64,000 bases of DNA from Isochrysis galbana (Eukaryota; Haptophyta; Isochrysidales; Isochrysidaceae), in assembly GCA_018136815.1 (NCBI GenBank), contig CM030936.1, positions 2,349,131 through 2,413,130 on the forward strand, in the 5' to 3' direction. Positions 22,622-32,373 of the stretch are shown here, in pieces. The translations under genes and the position numbers were made by a program. How positions within the stretch are numbered: the first letter of the stretch is position 1; every line of letters begins with the position of its first letter. The notes beneath the pieces are model-generated. The model saw only the letters and a program-made list of their open reading frames with translations. It was not told the origin of the DNA and did not search any database.

Positions 22622-23053
22622 CTAGATATCATGCTCAAACGCTTGCCCAGCCACACGGTACTTGGAATAATACCTCTCGCGAATGGCTGCTACAGTGGGC
22701 ATGGAAGTCTTCTTGTTGAAGTGGATGCGCGTCAACATCGCTTAGTTCTCGGGCATCATGTTCGGATCTCGGATCGGAAATTTGACCTGCGAGTGAGAAG
22801 ATTTGTTCCACGTTTGCCTCGTGGTGAATGTGTGAGGCGCACTGCTTGAACACGCAAAAGTGCAACGGAAACCTTTCGGCGCGCATGGCCGAGCCGTATC
22901 GCGGACGTCGATGAACCCGATGCTAGTGAGCGCCTCGAAGAAGCGGGCCTCGAGCAGAGCATCGTACTTCATGGCGGCGGGACTCGAGTTTCCTGCTGCT
23001 ATGTGCCATTGTAGCGATGAGGATAGCTCCGACTCCGGTGCGATGATCCGCAC
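22622..23053 (-). pseudogene. Broken hypothetical gene with an in-frame stop
   Basis: The minus-strand frame from 23053 runs through KYDALLEARFFEALTSIGF and KFPIRDPNMMPEN, hits TAA near 22742, then continues in the same frame as MLTRIHFNKKTSMPTVAAIR and RYYSKYRVAGQAFEHDI to a stop near 22624. The continuity across the stop suggests a recently broken gene or a missed intron. The family is not recognised. Confidence 0.4.
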
Positions 23054-23474
23054 TCAGGAAGTGGAAATCGCGCTACGCTGGGGAGAGCAAGCCGAGAATG
23101 ATCGGGCAAAGCGGGCGAGGACGCGTGCGGCTCGGCTGGCTGCGCGTGAGGAGCGACGCGGCAGCCGCGAGCAAGGATCGGAGAAGCGCCGGCGCTCCGC
23201 ACGCTCCTAGTGCCCCAGCGCGTTCGCTTTCGTGGTGGTGTGCGGCGGCTCCGGCGCAGCGGGAACGTAGAACGTAGCTAGCTAGCATGGCGGCGGTAGC
23301 AAGTCGGTTGTAGGTGGTTGTGTCGGCCTGGGCCTGGGCTTGCTGTAGTTGATTGAAGTCTTGCAGCTGGTGCTTTCTAGTACCCAGATTAGCGAATGGA
23401 CTGTCTTTCCCACTTCTTGAAATTGTCGATGCCATTGTGCACTTTGCGCCCGTTCCGAGATCATAAAATGTGGT

Positions 23475-23905
23475 TTATGATCTCCGGCTGAGGCTCGTTG
23501 CCGCGCCGTGCAGTAGCCCTCTCAGGTTGGCGAGGGCGGATGTGGTGATGAGCGTGAGGGGCTGATTGGAGGCGACGGCGCCGCTGAACGAGTACTCCAT
23601 GGTGACGACGCTGCGCGCGTCGAGGGAGAGGGGCTGGTTGAAGGCGGTGGCGCCGAGGAAGATGTAGGCCATGTCGGTGACTGCGGACGTATCGGAGAGG
23701 TTGAAGGGCTGGTTGAACGAGCTCGCCTCCGCACATAATGCCCCTGATATTCACGAGAGCCGGGGACGTGATGAATTGGATGGGTTGGTTGAACGACGAC
23801 GCTCGCACGAACATCCACACCAAGGACTGGGCGCGGAGGGTGTTGAGCTCGACCGGTGCGTTGAACGCGAGTGCCTCGTGCAGGAAGTAGGCGTAGTGCG
23901 TGGCG
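23475..23905 (-). pseudogene. DUF285/BspA-type repeat protein, frameshifted fragment
   Basis: The minus strand encodes several units of the DUF285 (BspA-like) pattern: ALAFNAPVELNTLRAQSLVWMF, RASSFNQPIQF, EASSFNQPFNLSDTSAVTDM, GATAFNQPLSLDARSVVTM. These ~25-residue leucine-rich-like units are common in surface proteins of bacteria and protists. A frameshift near 23738 moves the reading from one frame to another, and no start or signal peptide is found. Its 5' end runs directly into the broken MGQYF copy, so two fragments are fused here. Confidence 0.65.
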
Positions 23906-23917
23906 TTTGGCCGCCGT

Positions 23918-24176
23918 CGCGTACCTCTGCATGGAATACATCATGGCGGTCGCGTACGCTGAAACGAATCCCATGGTGCAAGTGCACCGAGCAGCTGGCA
24001 AACTCTACATGGAGAACAAGAAGGCCGTCCTCGCACGCGTCACGGACCTCGGCACACAAGATCAGCCAAGCGACATCGTCGCCTGTCAGCAGAACGACAT
24101 CGACAATAGATAGCAGGATCGAGGAAGAGGGATGTGAGAAAAAGACGAATAAGATGAAAACTCAGCCCGCGTAGCT
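23918..24176 (+). pseudogene. 3' fragment of the MGQYF-type gene
   Basis: This segment matches 32696-32946 closely (EAAVAYLCMEYIMAVAYAET onward) but lacks the first two thirds of the gene. It has a 6-bp deletion after caccgag and an inserted stop-bearing segment (gacaatagatagcaggat) before the final GCEKKT...MKTQPA tail. The 3' flank also matches, down to the shared word ctcttttgacggaacgcgac. Confidence 0.8.
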
Positions 24177-24179
24177 GGG

Positions 24180-25017
24180 GGTGTTGAGAGGGGGGGGGGG
24201 GTGATTAGCTTTGTACTCATCTTCCTAATAATATTATTAGGATGACAACAAGCACATATGGATGACAAAAAAATCACCTCGCCCTCTTTTGACGGAACGC
24301 GACTTAACTTTGAGCCGGCATCGAGCGCGCAGGCGGCGCTGTGGTGTTGATCCAGATATACTGGGTGGCCCACCAAGCATCATATTCACAAATGCCACCC
24401 TTGCAGCTACGCCAATCACCGCAGCCGGCCAAGTGCACCGCACCGAAATCGGCCCCGCCCCCGGCTTCAACGCTACCGTCCCGGTGCCGTGATACGCGCG
24501 AGTCCCCGGCTTCAACGCTACCATCCCAGTGCCAAGATATGTGTCAGTGCCCAACTTTGAGCCGGCACTGGGCTTGCTGTAGTTGCTTTTTTGTTGCTTT
24601 GTTTGAGTAAGAGCAGCACCATGAAGCCAATGTATGGCCACCGCTTCATTCAACAACGACACCTTCGCACTAACTTTCCTCATCCTCCTCCTAATGTGGA
24701 AAGTGAATGAAACTGTGGCGCTTTTCCAAGACGAAAATGTGCGTCTCATCCCGGAGGCGGTGGAGAAGCTCAAGAAGAGGTGAACCCCCCCACGGGGGGG
24801 GGGTAAGTTGCCAAGTGCAAGTGCAGAACTTATACCACCTACACGGGGGTAGTTGCTGAAAAAATAACCAAATTGAGGTTGCACCCTCTGGCCTGAGGTC
24901 GAGGCATACCTCCATCCCCGAGTAATCCCCCCGCGAAAGCAAAAACACGACGAGCGAAAGACAACTCGCCAACGCCGAGACACCCACGCTACAACATAAA
25001 AGAAACAGGAGGAAGAC
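24180..25017. other. Intergenic with a short internal duplication
   Basis: 24460-24535 repeats ccggcttcaacgctacc twice with tcccggtgcc/tcccagtgcc. The minus frame is open over 24237-24983 but shows no domain. The first ~120 bp are the duplicated 3' flank of the MGQYF gene. Confidence 0.35.
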
Positions 25018-25211
25018 GGGAAAATTCCACTAGGGGCCGGTCCACCCCACCCAACCTAGCCCCCCCCCGCAACCTGCAACCTGGGCCTTTAAGTAGAGCA
25101 CGAGGGGAGTTGCCGCAAGGCGGGAAGTGAGGGAGAGGAAGGGAAATGGGCGTGGCTACAGTAGTTAACCCCATGGCCACGCGCGAGGCGAGAGTATTAA
25201 AAGGTTTTTTT
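25018..25211 (+). mobile_element. ~200-bp SINE-like repeat, copy 1
   Basis: This runs from gaaaattccactaggggccgg to a tail of gagtattaaaaggttttttt. The same sequence, inverted, is at 54719-54925 with the same tail, and a short end-only copy is at 39244-39282. The tail is also shared with the 757-bp elements. A T-run end is compatible with a polymerase III terminator, and the short length fits a SINE-like element; the class is inferred. Confidence 0.55.
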
Positions 25212-25549
25212 GTCCGCCCACCCCCTATCTCAACGGACAACTACAAAATTGCGCCTCTCCTCAGCCATCGTAACCGTAACCAAGTATAGTTTTTGTTGAC
25301 ATTAAGTACGAACATATCATATCAAACTAGCAAGCTGAACCACTTTTAATTGAGGATGCGAAAGCACGATTTTCCACAGCGAGCAAGACAACAACCAGAA
25401 AGATGAGTTGCGAGCCTCGTGCCGACTGCACATGCGCCGCGTAAGCCTAACTTCAAGTTTTGTAAGATATCAGAAGCTCCACAGCGAACTTAGCGAAGAC
25501 GACGGGTATGTGGGCGCTGAAAGCCAGAGGAGGGCTGGTTCTCAGCGCG

Positions 25550-26563
25550 TCAAGATGTTGGCAGACCCAAGTGCTTCGTGAGGGCATCGACGTACTCTTC
25601 CTTTTCGACGAGGCCCGCGACGTCGATGCCTACATCTTCAGCTATGTTCAGCAGCTGCCGGATCTTCATGCTTTGGAGGTCCGATACCTTGTACCTCGCC
25701 GCCGCATCATTTCTCTTGATGGGAGGAAAGAACCACCGACGATTATGCTTGCGCAGCTCGAGTACAATTGGCTCGAGAACATCCGCGGTATAACCAACAC
25801 TATCGTCATAAGGTCGCAGACATGTGACAAATGTTCTCAAGTTGAGGCTCTTGATGATTTCATTCTTGAAGGTTCCTTTCGCGCTACCGATTGAGCTTTC
25901 GTCTAGATGATTGCAGTGAGTAAGTGCTATCACGACGCCGGTGCGCTTCTGCAGGCGCTTCAGGAGCTGATGAAGCTGACGAGCGAGCGGTCCCATGCGG
26001 TCGACTTTGATTACGAGGATGATGCTGTGCATGATGGGACCATTGGCCGAGAACTCAGCACGTATGGTATTCGCAATGCCTCCGGCGTCGTTGTGGTGGT
26101 CCATGAATCCACGTGTGTCATAGAAGCGAGTAAGCATAGCCATTGGGCGGACAACCTGTGGCCTCGCGGGATTGGGGGCTGCCCAGATTCGCATCGTGAC
26201 GTTGACCTCGGTAGTCTCCATCGTGACAGCGCCAAGGCTGCCCCCGGCCTCCTGCAATCGACCCGATGCCGCAACATCGTCGTACGCCTTGATGAACGAG
26301 TTGATCAGTGAGCTCTTGCCAGCTCCGGTCTGCCCTATCACAAGCACACCGCGCTCATACACATCTAGGTTGTTGAAGTGATCCAGAACTCCGGAGGACG
26401 CTTGGGAGTAAGTGGGAATAAAGTAGTCTAAGCAGGTGTAGAAGAACATCTGGGAGGCTAGAGCGAACGCAGTGTTAGCGAATCGATCATCTGTACGAGC
26501 AAAGAATGCAACAACTATGGTAATCCCTATTGAGTCACGTATGCGATCCCAGAACCACGACAT
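25550..26563 (-). CDS. Membrane-associated P-loop GTPase with C-terminal SAP-like domain
   Basis: 337 residues from the first true ATG (26563, MSWFWDRIRD). A hydrophobic N-terminal region (SIGITIVVAFFA; FALASQMFFYTCLDYF) suggests a membrane anchor. The G domain follows: G1 GQTGAGKSSLIN, G3 FYDTRGF, G4 THCNHLD, resembling AIG1/GIMAP- or septin-like GTPases rather than Ras. The tail SDLQSMKIRQLLNIAEDVGI followed by EKEEYVDAL has the spacing of the SAP-like motif found in ARMET and some ubiquitin ligases. It probably binds GTP at a membrane and may oligomerise. The exact subfamily is open. Confidence 0.7.
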   Translation of the reverse strand: MSWFWDRIRDSIGITIVVAFFARTDDRFANTAFALASQMFFYTCLDYFIPTYSQASSGVLDHFNNLDVYERGVLVIGQTGAGKSSLINSFIKAYDDVAASGRLQEAGGSLGAVTMETTEVNVTMRIWAAPNPARPQVVRPMAMLTRFYDTRGFMDHHNDAGGIANTIRAEFSANGPIMHSIILVIKVDRMGPLARQLHQLLKRLQKRTGVVIALTHCNHLDESSIGSAKGTFKNEIIKSLNLRTFVTCLRPYDDSVGYTADVLEPIVLELRKHNRRWFFPPIKRNDAAARYKVSDLQSMKIRQLLNIAEDVGIDVAGLVEKEEYVDALTKHLGLPTS

Positions 26564-28126
26564 AATCCTGCGACAGGGCAATGGCCAGAACGAAAGAGCA
26601 GCTAGTCAAGCAGAGCGTAGAACGAAAGAGCAGCACGTAAAACGCAACGGGCGGCAAGTCAAGCTTGACGCGACACCCGGGCTGTGCCATCTTACCTCCG
26701 TTCGGCGTGACAGCAGACGGCAGTGCGAGTCCCGCGCAGCGAGCGCTGCAACTGGGAGTAGCAAAGTTTTGGAGAAATCTAAGGAATACACACGCTTCCG
26801 CTCTCCCAGGAGTACAGCTCTCTTCCTCCCTCTCTCTCGTCTCCCCCCCCCCAACGACCCCCCACCCCCTCTTCTTCCTCCCCTCCCCTCTCCCTCTCCC
26901 GCCTTCTCCCTCTTTCTCTCTCTCTCTCCCCCCCCTCTCCCTCTCACTGCCCCCCCCCCCTCTCACCTCCCCTTTCTCCCCTTCCCCCCGCTTCCCCCTC
27001 TCTCCCCCTCTCCTGTTGCCTGGACAAGTCTGTCACATGCCTGCGTCATTTCGCGGAGAGCGCGCGCACCGGTCCTCGCCCTGTCCTCTCGCGCCGTTCC
27101 CCTTTCCCTTTTGCGCCCTAACGCCTGCGCGGGTGGCGGGGAATGAAAGAACAGGGAAGGAGGACGTGGTTCGGGAGGGAGGAGGGCGTTGAGAATTGTA
27201 GTCTTGCCCCGTCTCGCTGGGGAGGTCTGTCGCCTGTCTTCCTCTACACTTAGAGTGTGTGCCTAGAGAGAGAATGTGCGCTGTGCTCTCAGCCTAGCTG
27301 AGAAACGCCAATGCGAGTAAGCACATGTAATTAATGTGCCGAGCTGCATACTCTAGCGCACTCGGCGCCCAATCGTAGGGCGGTCAAACAGTGGCTTTTT
27401 AAGTATTAGTAAGAGTTGGGCTGCATTTTTTTGACCGTGGCGCGATGCCCAATATAAAAAACCTCAGGGGGGGGGCCACCCGCCGCCACGAAAATCTTCG
27501 CCAAGAAAAGTTGCGATCCGCGATCCGCCCCCCCTCTCTCCCCCTCCGTCACGCACGCTCATGCTCTACCCGTAAAGAATTTTCGGCAGGGGTTGTGCGA
27601 AAACGTTCACGCACCCATTTGGTCCACTTACAGCTGCTGAGACTAGGTGTTCACATGATTTTCTGAGGAGGGGTGTTCACGAACTGTTCATATCCGGAAG
27701 TTGGTGTTCACATGTGTTCAAGTGTTCATATGGTGTGGTTTCCTACCGATATGCAAAAAAAAAGAAGTTGAGGCCCAGGACGCACACAAGGTGCGCCCCG
27801 GAGTTCGAACTCCTCAACTTGCAGCCCACGACGGGACTGCTGCGCACTAAGCTAGGCCTAGTTCGCCGATGCTCACACTGCTCAGAAGTAATACAGATAC
27901 AGAATATCTTTGCATGTCTGCATGCTGTGTGTATTTGTAGCCATTCTCTATCTAGCGCAAACGCATGCGTTCGCGGAGCAAGTCGCGACGGTATACCGTA
28001 TTGTGAGTAAAATCAACTTTTTATGAGGGTCCTTTCCCCTAGCCGCGGCCCCCCTCTCTCCGAAAAGCAGAAGGCGGGGGGGGGGGGGGGGGCGAGGAAC
28101 GTGGGTGGGGGAGCGGCGAGCGAGCG
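26564..28126. other. Intergenic, pyrimidine-rich block and a tRNA-like segment
   Basis: 26815-27010 is nearly pure C/T on the plus strand. 27760-27860, read on the minus strand, resembles a tRNA gene: an A-box-like tagcttagtgcgcag and a B-box-like gagttcgaactcc, with a GGGC...GCGC flank. The anticodon arm does not fold properly, so it is more likely a decayed tRNA or SINE head. No protein gene was recognised. Confidence 0.35.
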
Positions 28127-28876
28127 ATGGACCCCTCCTCCAACGAGTACACCTGGGACTTTTGCGGGGGGGAGGACGGCAGCAGATTGGCCGCGCGCCG
28201 CGGCCCTCAGCGAGCCAGTGCCGGCGATGCCGTCGTGCACGAGATCATGGGCCGCGGCACGCTGCGTCGCGTCGAGGGTGGCAACATCCACTTCACGGTC
28301 GAGAGCACGGGCGATGAGCAGCAAACGTCGAGCGGCCATGTATACGTCGAGGGCGCTAGCGCTAGCCCAGTGCTGGAGCGGCCGGCACGGCAACCGCGCG
28401 GGAGGGCTGCACGCGGGAATGCGCAAGATGCGATCAATCGCATGTTCGGCTTGCGGCAAGCGAACGACCAGACCTTGCAGTCGTTGCAAGCGTCAAAGCG
28501 CGCTCGCATAGGCAGGGCGGCAGGAAAGGCCTCCATGCACCTCCGTCGAAGAGCCCGGCGCGAAGCTCGAGTGCAACGTCAGCGTCGAGCTCGCTGGGGT
28601 CGTCGAGTCAGCCGTCGCAGTCCGAAGGCCCCCAGTCCCAATCAGACAGCGACGATGGAACCAGGTCTCCTTCTTTTGGTTTCCAGATCGGTGCTGAGCA
28701 CGCATCGGATCACGACTCGGATGTGGCGCCAGTCAGCGTGCACAAGCGTGCAGCGAGGGGCTCTGTCGACAAGACAACCGAGGGGTTGAAGCTGTTCCGC
28801 GAGTCCTGGGACCGCACGGGCGGAGACTGGGTCGGGGTAGAGAGAGGCATGCCGCTCCCACTGGCGACCGTCGTCA
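28127..28876 (+). pseudogene. Frameshifted ORF of unknown function beside the capsid gene
   Basis: The frame starts MDPSSNEYTWDFCGGEDG and is coding-like to about 28510 (NRMFGLRQANDQTLQSLQAS). After that the serine-rich and acidic sequence (SSSATSASSSLGSSS, SDSDDGTRSPSFGF) and KTTEGLKLFRESWDRTGGDW lie in a different frame. The second frame runs to LPLATVV and stops being coherent exactly at the dispersed terminal motif (28877). No domain is recognised. The position suggests it belongs to the virus-like segment, or is a host gene cut by an insertion. Confidence 0.35.
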
Positions 28877-28912
28877 GGTGTCGTTCCGTCAATTGTGGGA
28901 CATCAGTCGATT
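28877..28912 (+). repeat. Dispersed terminal-type motif, copy 2
   Basis: GGTGTCGTTCCGTCAATTGT followed by gggacatcagtcg. It separates the frameshifted ORF from the charged ORF. Confidence 0.6.
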
Positions 28913-28952
28913 TGAGCGAGCACAAAGTAAAACGCTGCACACGAAAAAAAAA

Positions 28953-29504
28953 ATGGACGATCTCAAGATGGAACAGCTGGCTCGTGCGAGGGAGCTCGCA
29001 AGGGCTGCCAAAGAGCGCATCAAGCAGATGACTCCGGAGGAGAGAGCTGATTATGAACTACGGCGACAAGCTGACGCACAGCGGAGGGCTCAGCGGAAAG
29101 CTGCGATCCAGAAGCGTAAGGAGGCCGGCGCCAAGAATCCCTACAAGGAGCCTTGTGAGGAAGGGTCGTCACACACATCGCCACCTCCGGAAGAGGAGGT
29201 CGAGGAAGCTGAGGCACCCGACCCTCCCCCTCCCATTGCTCCTGACCCCATTGTCCCCACCGCCGACCCCGACCCCACGACTCCGAAGCCTCGGAGGAAG
29301 CGGGTTCGACGCATCATTGTCGAGTCGAGCGACTCGGCGAGTTCGAGTGGTGAGGACGAGATTGTTATGCGCCGTGCGAGCCGCAGCAAGTCGCTCGCGA
29401 AGCCACGTGAGCAGAAGCTTGCTGGCGTCGACCACAATAGGCAGCAGAGTGGTAATGAGAACATTGGCCATTACTGGCAGATGCGTGCTCTCGGTCTTAT
29501 CTGA
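28953..29504 (+). CDS. Charged coiled-coil protein with basic serine-rich tail, unknown
   Basis: 183 residues. The first ~70 are a highly charged helix (MEQLARARELARAAKERIKQ, then ELRRQADAQRRAQRKAAIQK). An acidic and proline-rich linker (PPPEEEVEEAEAP) follows, then PKPRRKRVRRIIVESSDS, a basic/phosphoserine-like segment that could act as a nuclear signal. It ends 54 bp before the capsid-like gene, which is convergent, and the gap is AT-rich. A similar charged protein next to a capsid gene is seen in some virophages and polinton-like viruses, but I cannot assign a family. Confidence 0.5.
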   Translation: MDDLKMEQLARARELARAAKERIKQMTPEERADYELRRQADAQRRAQRKAAIQKRKEAGAKNPYKEPCEEGSSHTSPPPEEEVEEAEAPDPPPPIAPDPIVPTADPDPTTPKPRRKRVRRIIVESSDSASSSGEDEIVMRRASRSKSLAKPREQKLAGVDHNRQQSGNENIGHYWQMRALGLI

Positions 29505-29558
29505 GATGTTTGGAAAAAAATATTGAAAATGTGACCTCTTTTTTTTTTATGAGATTTT

Positions 29559-30809
29559 TTAAGGGATGAACATCACCTCGCGCCCAGGCATGACCCTGAG
29601 CTCAGCAGTGCTTTCAGTGATTACAATGTTCCGATAACCTCCCGGAGTTTGTGTCAAGCGCAAGTTTCCGCTAAGAGAGACGCCTCGACTGTCGAGCCCA
29701 GACGAGTTTCTCATGTCCTCTTTTGGGGCGCACAATCGGAGGCAGCTCAGGTAGTATGCATCTCTCCATGAGCTGAAACTCGTTGGCAGTCTGATTACGT
29801 CCCGAGGGTCATTAGGTGGAATACTGTTCATCGTTTGTTGGAAGAGCTCATATTGATCCGCAGGTCGCTGCGGCATCTGAACACCGGCTAGATCGATTTG
29901 GAATGTAGACCCTGAATGAAATAAGGATCTCAGCGCCTGTGGATAAGAGCCATAGTACAACAATGTTCTATATATCTGATAAGTAGGTCCATTCACATTA
30001 GGATCGTTTGTACTCATGTGCCATATCCGATCAATTGACCGTGACATAACATCGAACCGCACGTTGTCTTCGTCCGTACCGGCAGAAAACACGTGATACA
30101 TCTTAAAGTTGATCGGTAGGTGTCCACGTGAGCCGATGATCGACTCCTGCAAACGGTCATACTCGCTACCAACGCCTATCAACTCAACCACTGCATGAGG
30201 GTTTCGTACGACGAAATTAGACAATGTGTATGGTGCGGCAGCGGCCGCTCGTGTTCCGTCAGCTATTTCAGCTGCCGTCATAACGACCCTTGCCTTTGTA
30301 AGCTCAAATCGGACAGTGACTGGCGGTAGAAGGCTCATATCGACGACTCCAGCGTTTAGAAATCCGTCAAAACGACGCAGACATACACGTGTCTCTGTTT
30401 CTGCCTCGGGGACCAACTTACCTTGCTCCGGGTCCATTCCAGGATGCATAAACGGTTTGGATAGAGCATCACCGCTAACGCCGCTCAGCATGTCTCGCTT
30501 GTTCTTGAAATTTCCCAGATACCCTCCACCGCCATCGAGCCTCACACCACCGCATAGGACCTCGACGTTCTCGATCATCGTTTCGCCTAGCGGAATTCGC
30601 TGCACGACTGTACCATCGGTGAGCGTTCCCTCGAGATCGACATCCATATGAAGGGCAAAGCTCGGGAGATTGACTAGCGATTCTGAAGGTAGCTCGAACT
30701 CAATGAAGCCGCCGGGCCTCACATCTCCGCGACCTGCTAGAGGCTCCAGAGTGGTTTGGACGGTGGTGAAGTTGTTGAGCTTTGAGCCGAGCGCGTGGAG
30801 CGTATCCAT
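29559..30809 (-). CDS. Major capsid protein, polinton-like virus / virophage type
   Basis: 416 residues from an ATG at 30809. The layout fits double-jelly-roll capsid proteins of polinton-like algal viruses: GGFIEFELPSESLVNLPSF (first strands), TMIENVEVLCGGVRLD, MSLLPPVTVRFELTKARVV at the end of the first barrel, a second half with FKMYHVFSAGTDEDNVRF and SFSSWRDAYYLS, and the terminal TESTAELRVMPGREVMFIP resembling the last strand of these capsids. No introns are seen, and base composition is lower in GC than neighbouring host genes. The partner genes expected in a complete element (penton/minor capsid, packaging ATPase, protease, polymerase or integrase) are not in this window, so this is probably a fragment of an integrated virus. 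The frame is intact. The identification rests on pattern recognition only. Confidence 0.7.
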   Translation of the reverse strand: MDTLHALGSKLNNFTTVQTTLEPLAGRGDVRPGGFIEFELPSESLVNLPSFALHMDVDLEGTLTDGTVVQRIPLGETMIENVEVLCGGVRLDGGGGYLGNFKNKRDMLSGVSGDALSKPFMHPGMDPEQGKLVPEAETETRVCLRRFDGFLNAGVVDMSLLPPVTVRFELTKARVVMTAAEIADGTRAAAAAPYTLSNFVVRNPHAVVELIGVGSEYDRLQESIIGSRGHLPINFKMYHVFSAGTDEDNVRFDVMSRSIDRIWHMSTNDPNVNGPTYQIYRTLLYYGSYPQALRSLFHSGSTFQIDLAGVQMPQRPADQYELFQQTMNSIPPNDPRDVIRLPTSFSSWRDAYYLSCLRLCAPKEDMRNSSGLDSRGVSLSGNLRLTQTPGGYRNIVITESTAELRVMPGREVMFIP

Positions 30810-30960
30810 GTTCGATCTTTTTTGCTATCTATAGCTGCATAAAAAAATGCTGACCCATACGAATATTTTTTTCTTTGGTATGTAAGTAGCAAAAACACCG
30901 GCCTTCTACTTATGCTCCCGCCAGCGCTGCTGAACATCGCAAACCGCCTCTCCGGCCCTA
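30810..30960 (-). promoter_or_regulatory. AT-rich upstream region of the capsid-like gene
   Basis: 30815-30900 is rich in T and A runs (ttttttgctatctatagctg, then aaaaaaatgc and atatttttttctttgg), in contrast to the GC-rich host DNA, as expected for a viral-type promoter. No specific late-promoter motif can be claimed. Confidence 0.35.
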
Positions 30961-31436
30961 CCCATGGGGATGCTCAACCCCTCTGTAGGTCATAAAGGGG
31001 ATGCTGTTTGGGCTCCACTCTTAGGATCCGAGTCGCTACGCGCCTCGAATCGTCGGGCCTGCGGCCCTCCCATGGGATGCTCAACCCCTCTGTAGGTCAT
31101 AAAGGGGATGCTGTTTGGGCTCCACTCTTAGGATCCGAGTCGCTACGCGCCTCGAATCGTCGGGCCTGCGGCCCTCCCATGGGATGCTCAACCCCTCTGT
31201 AGGTCATAAAGGGGATGCTGTTTGGGCTCCACTCTTAGGATCCGAGTCGCTACGCGCCTCGAATCAGGATCCGAGTCGCTACGCGCCTCGAATCGTCGGG
31301 CCTGCGGCCCTCCCCATGGGGATGCTCTACCCCTCTGTAGGTCATAAAGGGGATGCTGTTTGGGCTCCACTCTTAGGATCCGAGTCGCTACGCGCCTCGA
31401 ATCGTCGGGCCTGCGGCCCTCCCCCATGGGGATGCT
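30961..31436. repeat. 107-bp tandem array, about 4.3 copies
   Basis: The unit starts gggatgctcaacccctctgt and runs through ggatccgagtcgctacgcgc to gtcgggcctgcggccctccc. Copies begin near 30966, 31072, 31179 and 31317. They are nearly identical, so the array is young. The third copy carries an internal duplication of ~29 bp (aggatccgagtcgctacgcg and the bases after it). It lies directly upstream of the capsid-like gene. Confidence 0.9.
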
Positions 31437-31440
31437 CAAC

Positions 31441-32373
31441 TCCCTCCACAGCCCATTTTTCTGCCCCAGTGAGTTAGTGTGGATTTCAGCCCGGGTTCCC
31501 TATTCATCCTGACGGGCTGAAGCCCGTCAGCAGAGGAAGGCGGGCAGGCGGGCTTGAGCGAGGGCGAGGACGGCGGCGAGAGCGACATCGAGCGAGTAGC
31601 GAGAGGCGAGGGCGAGTGAGAGGAGGGCTGTGGTGGCAGGGGCTGGCGAGGCGAGGAGGGATTGTAGGGTCTGAGTGTTACGAGAGCGAGAGCGACGAGA
31701 GCGAGAACGACGACGGATGACGACTGGCGACAGGACGACGGACAGAGACACCCAGGAAAACACCCCGACTCTCGCCCCACGACTCTCTCACATAACTCGA
31801 CTGAAATCAAACCCAAACACTCCGATCAGACAACGACGGACGACGATCAAAGGGCGATCTGTCGGCGATCTTGTCTGGAACGGGAATCGCACCATAACGG
31901 AATCGAGGGGCAATCTTGCCGCACAGGATTCCAAGAGACTTACCAAATAAGACGAGAGAAGTGCGATATGCTTAAGGGGGAGGTACGAAGAGATCGCAAA
32001 TTAAACCTGATTGCCCCCAGAAGCAGATAAAGAACCGCAGGGGAGATAGCAAATTAAACCTATCTGCGAGGCGCCTGGGAGGAAGAGAGGTGGGGAAACT
32101 TCCCTTCTTTTTCGAGAGAAAGAGAGAGAGCGCTCCACAACCCCCGATCCCATGCATCCAAGCGAAGCTTTTGACCGAGAACGAGAGAAAGCAGAGAATT
32201 ATAACGATAAATACCGAACGACGAAGAGAAGCCTAACGAGTGTCGATTCGCGAATGCGACAGCACGGCGTGCACACGCATCTGGCGAAAATCCAGAGTCT
32301 TCCTCACAGACATCCACCACCTACACCCCGCTTCACGCTCCTCTTCCCCCACAAGCCTCGCTCCTCCTTCACC
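31441..32373. other. Intergenic, GA-rich, short repeats
   Basis: There is a hairpin at 31508-31531 (ctgacgggctgaagcccgtcag). The word gcaaattaaacct occurs twice (31995, 32049), each followed by a local inverted gat.gc match. Otherwise this is the upstream region of the MGQYF gene. Confidence 0.4.

Noticed and set aside
24237-24983. 248-codon open frame on the minus strand
   Set aside because: No domain, composition unlike neighbouring genes, contains duplicated gene flank and small direct repeats.
27760-27860. tRNA gene on the minus strand
   Set aside because: A- and B-box-like words are present but the anticodon and T arms do not fold with standard lengths; kept only as a tRNA-like remnant.
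30961-31436. CRISPR-like array (regular 107-bp repeats)
   Set aside because: The whole unit repeats; there are no unique spacers between short repeats, and the DNA is nuclear eukaryotic. It is a tandem duplication.
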